Translations under genes and position numbers: made by a program
The notes under the pieces: model-generated
The model's input: only the letters and a program-made list of their open reading frames with translations
What the model was told of the DNA's origin: nothing
Database searches by the model: none
In this document: in pieces, positions 48,008-57,967 of the stretch
How positions within the stretch are numbered: position 1 is the stretch's first letter
How the letters are laid out: each line of letters starts with the position of its first letter
Assembly: GCF_001592305.1 (NCBI RefSeq)
Contig: NZ_BCWR01000004.1
Location: 496,001 to 560,000, forward strand
DNA from: Hydrogenophaga taeniospiralis CCUG 15921
Lineage (GTDB): Bacteria > Pseudomonadota > Gammaproteobacteria > Burkholderiales > Burkholderiaceae_C
Reading direction: 5' to 3'
Length of the DNA: 64,000 bases

Positions 48008-49107
48008 GCACAAACACCACCGCATTGCGCCGCGTTGATCCGCGCCGCCCAGCCATCATCACGCCGCAAGGCCTGCGCCGCATCGTCCTGGGCAGCAGTG
48101 AGGGCGAACGCCTGGCCACCAGCGCCGCGCATGCGCCGCTGGCCAAGCCGGTTCGCAGCGCCGGCCCCTTCAGCGAGATCACCCTGGTGGTGACTCACTC
48201 GGACCGGGGCGCGCTGACCGATCTGGCGCACCAGGCGATTGCGGCCGCGGCCATCCTGGCGGCACCCCACACCGAGGTGGTACTGGCGGTGCTGGGCCCT
48301 TGCCACGACGACGTCGCGGCCCTGGGCGTGGACCGCGCCGTGGTCGCCGACGGGTTTGACGCCGAGCGCTACCAGCCCGGCGCCTGCGTGCAGTGGTTGC
48401 AGGACCTCTCGGCCCGCCTGGCACCACGGCGCTGGTTCTTTGCCGAGCGCGGCGCCGATGGCCAGCTGGGCCGCCGGTTCGCGGCCCAGGCCGGCCTGCG
48501 CTGCGCCTGCGGGGTCGCGGAGCTGGACGCCGACAGCCTGCGCATCCCGGCGGGCACGGGCCAGGACCGGCGGCTGCCGCACACCGACGTGATGCTGCTG
48601 GCCAAGGGCGTGGCCAGCACCGCGCTGCCCTTCGTGGGACAGGGTGTGCGCGCCGAGGCGCCCCGCTGGCCCGTGGTGAACGAGCGCGGCGTCGAAGACC
48701 TGGGCGTGGTGACCGGCGATCCCGCCACGATGGCCCTGGAGGAAGCGGACTTCATCCTCGCCGCCGGCAATGGCGTGAACGACCTGCCGCTGTTCCACAC
48801 GCTGGCCCAGGAAGTCGGGGCCGCGGTCGGCGCGTCCCGCGTGGCCGTGGACGACGGCCGATTCGTACGCGCCCAGCAGATCGGCGCCACGGGCAAGACG
48901 GTCACCGCGTCGGGCTACCTCGCCCTCGGGATCTCGGGCGCCGTGCAACACCTGCAGGGCATCAAGGACTGCCGCCACGTGATCGCGGTGAACCTGGACG
49001 CGTCCGCGCCCATCACGCGCCGCGCAAACCTGACGGTGATCGAAGACAGCCGGTCCCTGATGCAGGCCCTGCTCGAACTGGTGCGACAGCACAAGGAGGC
49101 CCCATGA
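48004..49107 (+). CDS. etfA: Electron transfer flavoprotein alpha subunit of dgc operon
   Basis: The 367-residue protein has the EtfA C-terminal FAD motif QIGATGKTVTASGYLALGISGAVQHLQGIK followed by NLDASAPITRRANLTVIED, listed here in two parts around about residues 295-345. The N-terminal half is divergent, with an added start (about 60 residues) compared with housekeeping EtfA. It overlaps dgcB and the beta-subunit gene (ATGA on both sides), so it is a dedicated partner of dimethylglycine oxidation. Confidence 0.88.
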   Translation: MSTNTTALRRVDPRRPAIITPQGLRRIVLGSSEGERLATSAAHAPLAKPVRSAGPFSEITLVVTHSDRGALTDLAHQAIAAAAILAAPHTEVVLAVLGPCHDDVAALGVDRAVVADGFDAERYQPGACVQWLQDLSARLAPRRWFFAERGADGQLGRRFAAQAGLRCACGVAELDADSLRIPAGTGQDRRLPHTDVMLLAKGVASTALPFVGQGVRAEAPRWPVVNERGVEDLGVVTGDPATMALEEADFILAAGNGVNDLPLFHTLAQEVGAAVGASRVAVDDGRFVRAQQIGATGKTVTASGYLALGISGAVQHLQGIKDCRHVIAVNLDASAPITRRANLTVIEDSRSLMQALLELVRQHKEAP

Positions 49108-49913
49108 GCACAGCACCGGACCGTTCCCACAGCAGCCCGCAGGGCGACGGTACGCCCGTGAACAAGATCACGGTACTGGTCGCTGCGCGCGAGCACCCCG
49201 TCAGCGGCCGGCCCGTGCGCAGCCGGGCCGACGCCATCGCGGCGTCGCTGGCCCTGGGCCTGTCGGACCAGGCCCGGCTGCTCTCGGTTGGCACCCTGCC
49301 GGACAGCGTGGCGCGCGACTACCTGGCCCTGGGCGCCGCACGCGTCGAGGTGCTGGAGTGCGCAGCCCCCACCGACCTCACGACCGCCTTGAAGTCCGAG
49401 CTGCGGTCCGTGGCCTGGGTGCTGACCGGCACCCGCCAGGCGCCCGAACACGGCGAAGGGTTTCTGCCCTTTGCGCTGGGCGCGGCACTGGACCGGCCCG
49501 TGATCACCGACGTGCTGTCGGTCCAGCCCGAAGGGGGTGTCTGGATCGTGACCCAGGCCCTGCCCAGGGGCGCCCGGCGAAAGCTCCGCGTGCACCCGCC
49601 GGCCGTGCTGGCGGTGAGCGCCGCCGCGCCGCAGCCGCTGCGCCATTCCCTGGCCAGCGCGTTGGCCGGGCACATCACGCGCCAGCCCCTCTCTGCCGCG
49701 AACACCACCGCGTTCGCAGAAGGCCCGCTCGTGCCAGGCCCCAAGCGCCGAAAAGTGCTGGAAGCCCGCAGCCAGAAAAGTGGGCATGCCCGGATGCTGG
49801 GCGCCATCGAATCGACGTCGACCGGCGGCACGGTGCTGCAGACCGGCGACACGCGCAGCAAGGCACAGGCGGTGCTGGACTACCTGCGAACCCATTCTCT
49901 CGTTCACTTCTGA
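49104..49913 (+). CDS. etfB: Electron transfer flavoprotein beta subunit-like protein of dgc operon
   Basis: The 269-residue protein resembles EtfB in its core (RADAIAASLALGLSDQARLLSVG; GFLPFALGAALDRPVITDV). The N-terminal 20 residues are a loose extension and an internal GTG/ATG-like start is possible. It is a weak match compared with housekeeping EtfB and probably belongs to the clade coupled to DgcA/B. It directly precedes gbcA by 12 bp. Confidence 0.8.
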   Translation: MSTAPDRSHSSPQGDGTPVNKITVLVAAREHPVSGRPVRSRADAIAASLALGLSDQARLLSVGTLPDSVARDYLALGAARVEVLECAAPTDLTTALKSELRSVAWVLTGTRQAPEHGEGFLPFALGAALDRPVITDVLSVQPEGGVWIVTQALPRGARRKLRVHPPAVLAVSAAAPQPLRHSLASALAGHITRQPLSAANTTAFAEGPLVPGPKRRKVLEARSQKSGHARMLGAIESTSTGGTVLQTGDTRSKAQAVLDYLRTHSLVHF

Positions 49914-49925
49914 AGGGACACCCTC

Positions 49926-51182
49926 ATGACAAGAACCATCTCTGCTCAGACACTGCTCACCCGCGAGTTGCTGGAACGCCGCCGCCCGGGTTACAGCCTG
50001 GAAGCCCCCTTCTACCTCAGCGACACGGTGCTGCAGGCCGACATGGAACACATCTTCGGCAAGCACTGGCTGTTCGTCGCCGTCGAACCGCAGATCCCCG
50101 AGCCCGGCGACTACGTCGCCATTGAATTCGGCAGCAAGTCCATCCTCATCGTGCGCGACGACGACATGGGGGTGCGGGCCTTCCACAACGTCTGCCGGCA
50201 CCGGGGTTCACGGCTGTGCGAGAGCCACCAGGGCCAGCTGGGCAACATCGTCTGCCCCTACCACCAGTGGACCTACGACCTCACCGGCAAGCTGATCCAC
50301 GCCAAGCACATGGGCGCCGACTTCGACCCCTCGGAAATGGGCCTCAAGACCGTGCACGTGCGCACCCTGTCGGGCCTGATCTTCATCTGCCTGGCCGACG
50401 ATCCCCCGGAAGACTTCGAGCAGATGGCGGCGGAGATGACGCCCTACCTGGCACCACACCGCCTGCAGGACTGCAAGGTGGCGGCGCAGGTGGACATCAT
50501 CGAGGACTGCAACTGGAAGCTCACGATGGAGAACAACCGCGAGTGCTACCACTGCGTGGCCAACCACCCCGAGCTGACCATCTCGCTCTACGAGTTCGGT
50601 TTCGGCTACCAGCCCAGCGCAGAGAACGCCGCCGAGCAGCAGCGCTTCATCGACATCACCAACGCCGCGTGCGAACGCTGGGAAAGCATGGGCCTGCCCT
50701 CGGCCGAAATCGAACGGCTGGACGACCGCATCACCGGTTACCGCACACAGCGCCTGCCGATCGACCGCGCCGGCCAGTCGCAGACCATGAACACCGAAGT
50801 GGCGTCGAAGAAGCTGCTGGCCGACTTCACCGACCCCGCGCTGGGCGGGCTGTCCTTCTGGACCCAGCCCAACTCCTGGCACCACTTCATGAGCGACCAC
50901 ATCGTCAGCTTCTCGGTGCTGCCGATCTCGGCCACCAAGACCCTGGTGCGCACCACTTGGTGTGTGCACAAGGATGCGGTGGAAGGCGTGGACTACACGG
51001 TCGAGAACCTCACCGCCGTCTGGAACGCCACCAACGCGCAGGACCGCCGCCTGGTCGAAGAGTCCCAGATCGGCATTGCCACCGGCGCCTACCAGCCCGG
51101 CCCCTACTCCCCCTACACCGAAGGGCTGGTCGAGAAGTTCTGCAACTGGTACGTCAACCGCCTGAACGCCCACTCGCGTTGA
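49926..51182 (+). CDS. gbcA: Glycine betaine monooxygenase, Rieske oxygenase subunit
   Basis: The 418-residue protein has a Rieske 2Fe-2S site, CRH at Cys90/His92 and CPYH at Cys110/His113. The mononuclear iron ligands are in ECYHCVANHPEL (His209, His214). It is the oxygenase that hydroxylates glycine betaine, releasing formaldehyde and dimethylglycine. It is 36 bp ahead of its reductase gene gbcB, within the operon that starts at the dipeptidase-like gene. Confidence 0.94.
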   Translation: MTRTISAQTLLTRELLERRRPGYSLEAPFYLSDTVLQADMEHIFGKHWLFVAVEPQIPEPGDYVAIEFGSKSILIVRDDDMGVRAFHNVCRHRGSRLCESHQGQLGNIVCPYHQWTYDLTGKLIHAKHMGADFDPSEMGLKTVHVRTLSGLIFICLADDPPEDFEQMAAEMTPYLAPHRLQDCKVAAQVDIIEDCNWKLTMENNRECYHCVANHPELTISLYEFGFGYQPSAENAAEQQRFIDITNAACERWESMGLPSAEIERLDDRITGYRTQRLPIDRAGQSQTMNTEVASKKLLADFTDPALGGLSFWTQPNSWHHFMSDHIVSFSVLPISATKTLVRTTWCVHKDAVEGVDYTVENLTAVWNATNAQDRRLVEESQIGIATGAYQPGPYSPYTEGLVEKFCNWYVNRLNAHSR

Positions 51183-51218
51183 CCGCCCGATCACCCACCA
51201 CGCGCCAGCATCCTCCCC

Positions 51219-52310
51219 ATGGTCACCCCCTCCCACGCGCACGACCTTGCCGCGCCGCCCCCGGCGGTGTGGAACTCTGATCGGGACGACACCCTGCGTT
51301 GCGTACAGGTTCGACAGGAGACACACGACGTCAAGACCTTCGTGCTCTCGGCCAATGGTCCCCGCCACTTCCGCTACCTGCCGGGACAATTCATCACCCT
51401 CGAACTGGACATCGGCGGGCGCAAGGTCAACCGCTGCTACACGCTGTCGAGCACACCCACCCGCCCCGATCTGGTGAGCATCACCGTCAAGCGCGTGCCG
51501 GGTGGCCCGGTGTCCAACTGGTTGCACGACCACCTGTCCGTCGGCATGACCCTGGGCGCGATCGGTCCGTCGGGCGATTTCAGCTGCTTCCACCACGCAC
51601 CCGCACCGCGTTACCTCTTCCTCTCGGGTGGCAGCGGCATCACACCGCTGATGTCGATGACGCGCGCGCTGCACGACCTCGGCAGCCAGGCCGACATCGT
51701 GTTCACCCATTGCGCCCGCTCGCCGGTCGACCTGATCTTCCCCGAAGAACTCACGCTGATGGCGCGCAACATGGCGAAGCTCCGGCTGGCCATGGTGTGC
51801 GAGCAGCATGCCCCGGGCAGCGCGTACGCCGGGCACCTCGGCCGCATGGACGCGGCGCGCCTGGCGCACATCGCGCCCGACTTCATGGCGCGCGACATCT
51901 ACACCTGCGGCCCGGCACCGTTCATGGCCGCGATCCGTCAGCTCCTGTCGGTCGCGGGTTACGACATGGCGCGCTACCGGGAAGAGAGTTTCTCGTTTGC
52001 CGCGCCAGCCTTGCCCGAACCGGCCCCTCAGGCCGAGGGCACGTCGGCTGTGCACAACATCGTGCTGCAGACCAGCGGCCAGACCTTCTCGTGCCGCAGC
52101 GATCAGACGCTGCTGCAAGCGGCCCAGGCGGCGGGCCTGCGTCTGCCCTCCTCCTGCAGCAACGGCGTGTGCGGCACCTGCAAGACACGCAAGAAGTCCG
52201 GTGAAGTCGAGATGAAACACAACGGCGGCATCCGGCCACGCGAGGTCGATCAGGGCTGGATCCTGCCCTGCTGCAGCAAGCCGCTCAGCGATGTCGCACT
52301 GGAACGGTGA
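51219..52310 (+). CDS. gbcB: Glycine betaine monooxygenase, ferredoxin reductase subunit
   Basis: The 363-residue protein has an FAD domain (FRYLPGQFITLEL, NRCYTLSSTPTRPDL), an NAD(P)H domain (FLSGGSGITPLMSM) and a C-terminal plant-type 2Fe-2S domain with CSNGVCGTC and a distal cysteine in LPCCSKP. It passes electrons from NAD(P)H to the Rieske centre of GbcA. The C-terminal ferredoxin replaces a separate ferredoxin gene. Confidence 0.93.
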   Translation: MVTPSHAHDLAAPPPAVWNSDRDDTLRCVQVRQETHDVKTFVLSANGPRHFRYLPGQFITLELDIGGRKVNRCYTLSSTPTRPDLVSITVKRVPGGPVSNWLHDHLSVGMTLGAIGPSGDFSCFHHAPAPRYLFLSGGSGITPLMSMTRALHDLGSQADIVFTHCARSPVDLIFPEELTLMARNMAKLRLAMVCEQHAPGSAYAGHLGRMDAARLAHIAPDFMARDIYTCGPAPFMAAIRQLLSVAGYDMARYREESFSFAAPALPEPAPQAEGTSAVHNIVLQTSGQTFSCRSDQTLLQAAQAAGLRLPSSCSNGVCGTCKTRKKSGEVEMKHNGGIRPREVDQGWILPCCSKPLSDVALER

Positions 52311-52504
52311 GTGCGGAACATGCATGCACGGTTTCAGTCACCCCGAACCTCCGCGACACCGCCGAGACCGTGCACCGACGCGTCACTGGGGCTTGTCCCA
52401 TACCCGAAACCCCCGACTTGACAGAGGATCGGTGGCCACGTCGATGGCATGCAGCTTGCTCATAAAAAAAACAGTTCCCGACAGAAGACAACCAGAGGCC
52501 CACG

Positions 52505-53542
52505 ATGCAACAACCCAAAGTCAGCGTTCGAAGTCTGTACAAGATCTTCGGCAACAACATTGCAGAAGCACAGAAGCTGCTGGCCCAGGGGCTCAGCAAA
52601 GACGAAGTGTTTTCGAAGACCGGCCATGTGGTCGGTGTGAACAACGTCAGCTTTGACGTGGCGCCCGGCGATATCTATGTGCTGATGGGGCTGTCGGGTT
52701 CGGGCAAGTCCACCCTGATCCGGCTCATCAACCGCCTGGTCGAGCCCTCGTCCGGCTCCATCAACATCGACGGTGAAGACATCGCTGCCTTGCCGCCACA
52801 CGCGCTGGTCAAGTGGCGGCGCCGACGGGTCGCGATGGTGTTTCAATCGTTCGCCCTGATGCCGCACCGCAGCGTGCTGGACAACGCGGCCTTCGGTCTT
52901 GAGATGGCGGGCACCCCACGCAAGGCGCGCGAGGAACGCGCGATGGCCGTGCTGAGCCAGGTCGGCTTGCAGACCTATGCAGGCAAGTACCCGGCACAGC
53001 TTTCGGGCGGCATGCAGCAACGGGTGGGGCTGGCCCGGGCGCTGGCGGTGGACCCGGACATCCTGCTGATGGACGAGGCCTTCTCGGCCCTCGATCCCCT
53101 CAAGCGTGTCGAGATGCAGTCCCTGATGCTGGACCTGCAACGCGAGCACCGGCGCACGGTCATTTTTGTGTCGCACGACCTCGAGGAGGCGCTTCGCATC
53201 GGGAGCCGGATCGGCATCATGGAAGGCGGCAATCTCGTGCAGGAGGGCACGGCCCACGAGATCATCACCCGGCCGGCCAACGACTACGTGCGCCGCTTCT
53301 TCAAGGGCGTGGACACCTCGCGCTACCTGACAGCCGGGGACCTGCTGGACCCTTCGCTGCAGGGTCACACGTTCAGCGACCACCACCGCATGTCCTCCCG
53401 GACACCCCTTCCCGAGGCCATGAAGATCGTGCTGGGCATCGAGCACCCGGTGGGCGTGTTCGACGAAACCAACCGCTTGCTGGGCGGCATTTCCGCCCGC
53501 AGCCTGCTCCAGAAAATCGCTCAAGAGGCCCGCCATGTCTGA
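52505..53542 (+). CDS. cbcV: Choline/betaine/carnitine ABC transporter ATP-binding protein
   Basis: The 345-residue ATPase has Walker [10 protein letters not shown], signature LSGGMQQR, Walker [15 protein letters not shown], and the N-terminal [20 protein letters not shown] region typical of ProV-type quaternary-amine transporters. The C-terminal part lacks full tandem CBS domains. Its end overlaps cbcW by 8 bp. It is the energy-supplying unit for both the ChoX-like and ProX-like binding proteins, since no other permease/ATPase set is present. Confidence 0.92.
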   Translation: MQQPKVSVRSLYKIFGNNIAEAQKLLAQGLSKDEVFSKTGHVVGVNNVSFDVAPGDIYVLMGLSGSGKSTLIRLINRLVEPSSGSINIDGEDIAALPPHALVKWRRRRVAMVFQSFALMPHRSVLDNAAFGLEMAGTPRKAREERAMAVLSQVGLQTYAGKYPAQLSGGMQQRVGLARALAVDPDILLMDEAFSALDPLKRVEMQSLMLDLQREHRRTVIFVSHDLEEALRIGSRIGIMEGGNLVQEGTAHEIITRPANDYVRRFFKGVDTSRYLTAGDLLDPSLQGHTFSDHHRMSSRTPLPEAMKIVLGIEHPVGVFDETNRLLGGISARSLLQKIAQEARHV

Positions 53543-54407
53543 TCTGCTTTCACAGGTAACCCAGGCCTCCGAGAACATGCTGCCTCTCGGGCAATGGGTC
53601 AACGCCGGGGTGAAGCTGCTGCTGGACAACGGCGCCGCCCTGTTCGACGCCATCGGCCTCGTGGTCGAACAGTTCGCCCAATGGGTCGAGACCGCCATGC
53701 TGGCCATCCCCTTCTGGCTCGTGATCCTGGTCGCGGTGGGGGTCAGCGTCCGCAGGGTGAGCTGGCGGTTCGGCACGTTCGTGGCGCTGGCTCTGATGCT
53801 GATCGTCGTGACCGGGTTCTGGTTGCAGACCATGGTCACCCTGGCGCTCACGCTCTCGGCCACCTTCATCAGCCTGTTCTATGGCATCCCGCTGGGAATC
53901 TGGTGCTCGCGTGCGCCCCGCGTCAATGCGGTCGTGCGGCCCATGCTCGACTTCATGCAGACCATGCCGGCCTTTGTCTACCTGATACCGGCCGCCATGC
54001 TGTTCGGTCTGGGGCGCGTGCCCGGCATCCTGGCGACGGTGATCTTCGCCATGCCACCGGTGGTGCGCCTGACCAGCCTGGGCATCCGCCAGGTGAGTGC
54101 CGAGCAGGTGGAAGCCGGCAATGCCTTCGGTTGCACATCGACCCAGCTGCTGTTCAAGGTGCAGTTGCCGATTGCCCTGCCCACCATCATGGCCGGCGTC
54201 AACCAGACCATCATGATGGCGCTCTCGATGGTGATCATCGCCTCGATGGTCGGCGCCGGCGGTCTGGGCAACGACGTGCTCGCCAGCATCCAGCGGCTGG
54301 ACATCGGCCTGGGTTTCGAGAGCGGGCTGGCCGTGGTGCTGCTGGCCATCATCCTGGACCGCATCACCGAAAGTTTCGGTGCCGGCCGCGAAAGCAACAA
54401 GGGCTGA
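53535..54407 (+). CDS. cbcW: Choline/betaine/carnitine ABC transporter permease
   Basis: The 290-residue protein has a hydrophobic core with about six helices and the ProW-type coupling region [27 protein letters not shown]. This corresponds to the EAA motif that docks the ATPase. It opens 8 bp before the cbcV stop. Binding proteins ChoX-like and ProX-like are encoded elsewhere in the cluster, so CbcVW appears to be a shared core, as in Pseudomonas. Confidence 0.92.
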   Translation: MSDLLSQVTQASENMLPLGQWVNAGVKLLLDNGAALFDAIGLVVEQFAQWVETAMLAIPFWLVILVAVGVSVRRVSWRFGTFVALALMLIVVTGFWLQTMVTLALTLSATFISLFYGIPLGIWCSRAPRVNAVVRPMLDFMQTMPAFVYLIPAAMLFGLGRVPGILATVIFAMPPVVRLTSLGIRQVSAEQVEAGNAFGCTSTQLLFKVQLPIALPTIMAGVNQTIMMALSMVIIASMVGAGGLGNDVLASIQRLDIGLGFESGLAVVLLAIILDRITESFGAGRESNKG

Positions 54408-54426
54408 ACGCCCTCAGGAGCGCCCC

Positions 54427-55497
54427 ATGACACGCCCCCCGCCTGAGCCCTTGTCACCCGGCGCCGTCCACCGGGAGCCCCCCTCCCCGGAAGGCTTTCA
54501 CGTGGGGTTCGTCCTGCTCCAGGACTTCTCCATGATCGCGTTTGCCAACGCGGTCGAGACGCTGCGCATGGCCAACTACATCAGCCGGCGCACCCTGTAC
54601 CGATGGACCGTCGTGGAACCCGAGAAGTCGCCACCCGTGGCGAGCAATGGATTGACCATTTCCCCGGTCGGCGGTGTGGAGGACCTGGCCACCTGCGACG
54701 CGGTGTTCGTCTGCGGGGGCCTCAACATCCGACAGGTCACCAATGAAGCCGTGCGCAGGCTGCTGCGCCAATGTGCCGCCAAGGGCGCCGTCATGGGTGC
54801 GCTGTGCACGGGCTCGTTTGCCCTGGCCAGCGCGGGTCTGCTGGACGGATACCGTTGTGCCATCCACTGGGAGAACCTGGCGGCGATCAGCGAAGAGTTC
54901 CCCAAGGTCCGGTTCACGCCGGAGGTCTTCATCTTTGATCGCGACCGCATCACCTGCTCGGGCGGCACCGCGCCGCTGCACCTGATGCTGCATCTGATCC
55001 GCGGACACCATGACGCCAAGCTGGTGATGGCGATCTCCGAGCAGTTCATCGTGGAGCGGCTGCGCGCCAGCAGCGACCGCCAGCGCATCCCGCAACCCGA
55101 GTGCATCGGCCCGGGCTATCAGCACCTGACCGAAGCCGCGGAGATCATGGCGGCGAACATCGAAGAGCCTTTGTCGCTGATCGATCTGGCCGGCCTGGTC
55201 GGGCTGTCGCTGCGGCAGCTCGAGCGCCTGTTCAATCGCTACTTCAGCATGAACCCGGCCCAGTACTACCTGAACCTTCGCCTGCGCCGCGCCCAGGAAT
55301 TGCTGACGCACACCAGCCTGCCGATCATGCAGGTCACGGTGGCGTGCGGCTTTCAGTCGTCCTCGCATTTCTGCAAGGCCTATCGCTGCCTGTTCGGCCA
55401 TGCGCCCAGCGACGAACGCCGGCGTCAGGCGGCCGAGGCAGGCACGGGACGCGCACCCCAGGACAGACGCCCACCCGAACTGGTCCGGGCGGCGTGA
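54427..55497 (+). CDS. gbdR: AraC-family transcriptional activator of betaine catabolism
   Basis: The 356-residue protein has an N-terminal GATase1/DJ-1-like domain (VGFVLLQDFSMIAFANAVETLRMANY; ALCTGSFALASAGLLDG). A C-terminal AraC/XylS double helix-turn-helix starts near residue 250 (LSLIDLAGLVGLSLRQLERLFNRYFSMNP; VTVACGFQSSSHFCKAYR). This is the GbdR architecture, which senses glycine betaine or dimethylglycine and activates gbc, dgc and sox genes. It lies 19 bp behind cbcW. Candidate sites are noted upstream of glyA and choX. Confidence 0.9.
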   Translation: MTRPPPEPLSPGAVHREPPSPEGFHVGFVLLQDFSMIAFANAVETLRMANYISRRTLYRWTVVEPEKSPPVASNGLTISPVGGVEDLATCDAVFVCGGLNIRQVTNEAVRRLLRQCAAKGAVMGALCTGSFALASAGLLDGYRCAIHWENLAAISEEFPKVRFTPEVFIFDRDRITCSGGTAPLHLMLHLIRGHHDAKLVMAISEQFIVERLRASSDRQRIPQPECIGPGYQHLTEAAEIMAANIEEPLSLIDLAGLVGLSLRQLERLFNRYFSMNPAQYYLNLRLRRAQELLTHTSLPIMQVTVACGFQSSSHFCKAYRCLFGHAPSDERRRQAAEAGTGRAPQDRRPPELVRAA

Positions 55498-55687
55498 CAC
55501 TCGGGCGGGCGCCTGGGCCCTCCCTTGCCGACACAACACAATTTGGCGTCGCACGGGATCAATTCCTCCCTCTCCGATCTGTGACAGTTCCCCACGGGTC
55601 ATCCCCACGCGCCGCGTGGATGGCCCGAGGGTGGCAGCAACCGCTGGCCACCCAACGTGGAACAACCAACCAACAGAGGAGACAGCC

Positions 55688-56890
55688 ATGTCAGACAACC
55701 GAGGCGTCGTGTATCTGGGCCAGGGTCAGGTCGAAGTCCAGTCCATCCCTTTCCCCAAACTGCTGAGCCCGCTGGGGCGAACCGCCGAACACGGCGTGAT
55801 CCTGAAGGTGCTCACCACCAACATCTGTGGCTCGGACCAGCACATGGTGCGTGGCCGCACCACGGCAACGACCGGGCTCGTGCTGGGTCATGAAATCACG
55901 GGCGAGGTGCTCGAAGTCGGTCGCGATGTGGAGACGCTCCAGCGCGGCGACATCGTGTCGGTGCCGTTCAACGTGGCCTGCGGACGCTGCCGCACCTGCA
56001 AGGAACAACACACCGGTGTCTGCCTGAGTGTGAATCCGTCTCGCGCCGGCGGCGCCTACGGCTATGTCGACATGGGCGGCTGGATCGGCGGGCAGGCCGA
56101 GTACGTGATGGTGCCCTACGCAGACTTCAACCTGCTGAAGTTCCCCGATCGCGAACAGGCGTTCGAGAAGATCCGTGACCTGACCTGCCTCTCCGACATC
56201 CTTCCCACGGGCTACCACGGCGCCGTGACGGCCGGGGTCGGCACCGGCAGCACCGTGTACGTGGCCGGTGCCGGACCCGTGGGCCTCGCTGCGGCGGCAT
56301 CCGCACGCCTTCTGGGCGCGGCCGTGGTGATCGTCGGCGATGTCAATCCCGCGCGCCTGGTCCATGCGCGCCATGTGGGTTTCGAGACGGTGGACCTGTC
56401 CCGGGACGCCACGCTCGGTGAACAGATTGCCCAGATTCTGGGAACACCGGAGGTGGACTGCGCCATCGACGCCGTGGGTTTTGAGGCGCGCGGCCATGGC
56501 CATGCCGGGTCGCAGGAGGATGCCCCTGCCACGGTGCTCAACGCTCTGATGGAAGTCACGCGGGCCGCGGGCAAGATCGGCATTCCCGGCTTGTACGTCA
56601 CGGAGGACCCTGGCGCCACCGACAAGGCAGCGAAACAAGGTTCACTGAGCATCCGCCTGGGCCTCGGCTGGGCCAAGTCGCACAGCTTTTTCACCGGACA
56701 GACGCCGGTCATGAAGTACAACCGCGCACTGATGCAAGCGATTCTGTGGGACCGGATCCACATCGCCGACATCGTGGGCGTCGAGGTGATTTCTCTCAAC
56801 AACGCGCCCAAGGGCTATGCGGCATTCGACGCCGGCGCGCCGAAGAAGTTTGTCATCGATCCCCATGACCAGCTGAAGCTGGCCGCCTGA
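55688..56890 (+). CDS. fdhA: Glutathione-independent formaldehyde dehydrogenase
   Basis: The 400-residue zinc dehydrogenase has catalytic-zinc residues in CGSDQH (Cys47) and GHE (His68, Glu69), structural-zinc cysteines in CGRCRTCKEQHTGVC (98, 101, 104, 112) and the NAD fold VAGAGPVGLAAA. It oxidises formaldehyde from betaine, dimethylglycine and sarcosine demethylation to formate. It starts at ATG 55688 after GAGGAG, 190 bp behind gbdR. Confidence 0.94.
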   Translation: MSDNRGVVYLGQGQVEVQSIPFPKLLSPLGRTAEHGVILKVLTTNICGSDQHMVRGRTTATTGLVLGHEITGEVLEVGRDVETLQRGDIVSVPFNVACGRCRTCKEQHTGVCLSVNPSRAGGAYGYVDMGGWIGGQAEYVMVPYADFNLLKFPDREQAFEKIRDLTCLSDILPTGYHGAVTAGVGTGSTVYVAGAGPVGLAAAASARLLGAAVVIVGDVNPARLVHARHVGFETVDLSRDATLGEQIAQILGTPEVDCAIDAVGFEARGHGHAGSQEDAPATVLNALMEVTRAAGKIGIPGLYVTEDPGATDKAAKQGSLSIRLGLGWAKSHSFFTGQTPVMKYNRALMQAILWDRIHIADIVGVEVISLNNAPKGYAAFDAGAPKKFVIDPHDQLKLAA

Positions 56891-56907
56891 TCCTCACCAG
56901 GCCAGGC

Positions 56908-56939
56908 TCCCCACCGTCGGTGCCCCGCCATGGTGGGGA
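56908..56939 (+). terminator. Hairpin behind fdhA, probable terminator
   Basis: TCCCCACC and GGTGGGGA form a perfect 8-bp stem around a 16-nt loop, 18 bp past the fdhA stop in the gap between convergent genes. There is no T-tract, so factor-dependent termination or mRNA end protection is possible. Confidence 0.55.
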
Positions 56940-57068
56940 ACCTCGAAGCCGGAAATCGCCGTCATCTGAAATCGGATGCATCAACCCACGCCGCGGCGGG
57001 TGTTGTGCAGAGCTTCGTTGGCAACAAGGGTGGCGACTGACTTTAGGGTCTTTACCCATGGCATGCGA

Positions 57069-57965
57069 TCAGACCGTGACCTCCACATCGCCCGCCACCT
57101 TGTACCGGTGCGCCGATCCCATGTCATTCGTGACCTGATCGCGGTAGACCTCGAATGGGACGTACTGCTTGTGTGATGGCATCCATTGCCCTTTTTGGGC
57201 ATCCAGAATGCGCCAGCCCCCGTCCAGCAGCACCTCGGCCCAGTTGTGATAGTCCACGGCGCGCAGCAGGGCGTCGCGATCCACCACATATCCCCCCAGC
57301 ATGCGTGCCGGGATGCCATTGGCTCTTGAAAGCGCGACCACCAACGCGGCGTACTCGGTGCAATCTCCCGTCTTCGTGCGCAGCGCATGCAGGGCCCCCC
57401 GATCCTGGGGCACGTAGCCTTCGTAGGTCATTTCTTCTTTGACCCATTGGTAAATGGATCGCAGGGTTTCCATCTCCGTGGACCTGCGCAACCGATTGCC
57501 CAGCGTCAGGATTTCGGGGGCGTCGGATTCGACGAACAGCCCTGGTCGCAACCATCGGTGTGGATCGTCGGAGGCATGAGCACACGGGATCTCGCTCTGC
57601 CTGACAAGCACCGAGATGCCGACCGTTTGGCTTCCATACGCGGGAAAACGATCGAAACGCAGCGAGAGCACCTGATGACCCCAGGCGTCCATCGTCATCT
57701 GATGTTCCACAGATGCCGTCACCTGGGACAGCGTCTGCCCCGAATCCGTCATGGGCAGATAGCACCAGAAGCGCTGGTCACGCAACTCGCGAGGAAGCGG
57801 GTTGTGGAACAGCACCTGCATTCGCAAGCGCCGGTCCTGCGTCAAGCCATCCCCCGCCCGGTCGGATGGGCAACTGGAAGCCACCGCAGCCAGCAAAGGG
57901 CCACCGTGAAGCACACCGGCCCCCGCCGCTGCGGTCAACAGAAGCGCGCGCCGACTCTGCGACAT
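57069..57965 (-). CDS. Exported transglutaminase-like cysteine protease-fold protein
   Basis: The 298-residue protein has a Tat-like signal (SQSRRALLLTAAAGAGVLHG). The transglutaminase-like triad is visible: Cys in KTGDCTEYAALVVALSRANG, His in VDYHNWAEV, Asp in RILDAQKG. An N-terminal beta domain precedes it. The ATG at 57965 is used; a TTG at 57971 would overlap the previous stop. It is the last gene of the secretion-type operon. A periplasmic cross-linking or proteolytic role is inferred. Confidence 0.82.
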   Translation of the reverse strand: MSQSRRALLLTAAAGAGVLHGGPLLAAVASSCPSDRAGDGLTQDRRLRMQVLFHNPLPRELRDQRFWCYLPMTDSGQTLSQVTASVEHQMTMDAWGHQVLSLRFDRFPAYGSQTVGISVLVRQSEIPCAHASDDPHRWLRPGLFVESDAPEILTLGNRLRRSTEMETLRSIYQWVKEEMTYEGYVPQDRGALHALRTKTGDCTEYAALVVALSRANGIPARMLGGYVVDRDALLRAVDYHNWAEVLLDGGWRILDAQKGQWMPSHKQYVPFEVYRDQVTNDMGSAHRYKVAGDVEVTV

Positions 57966-57967
57966 GT

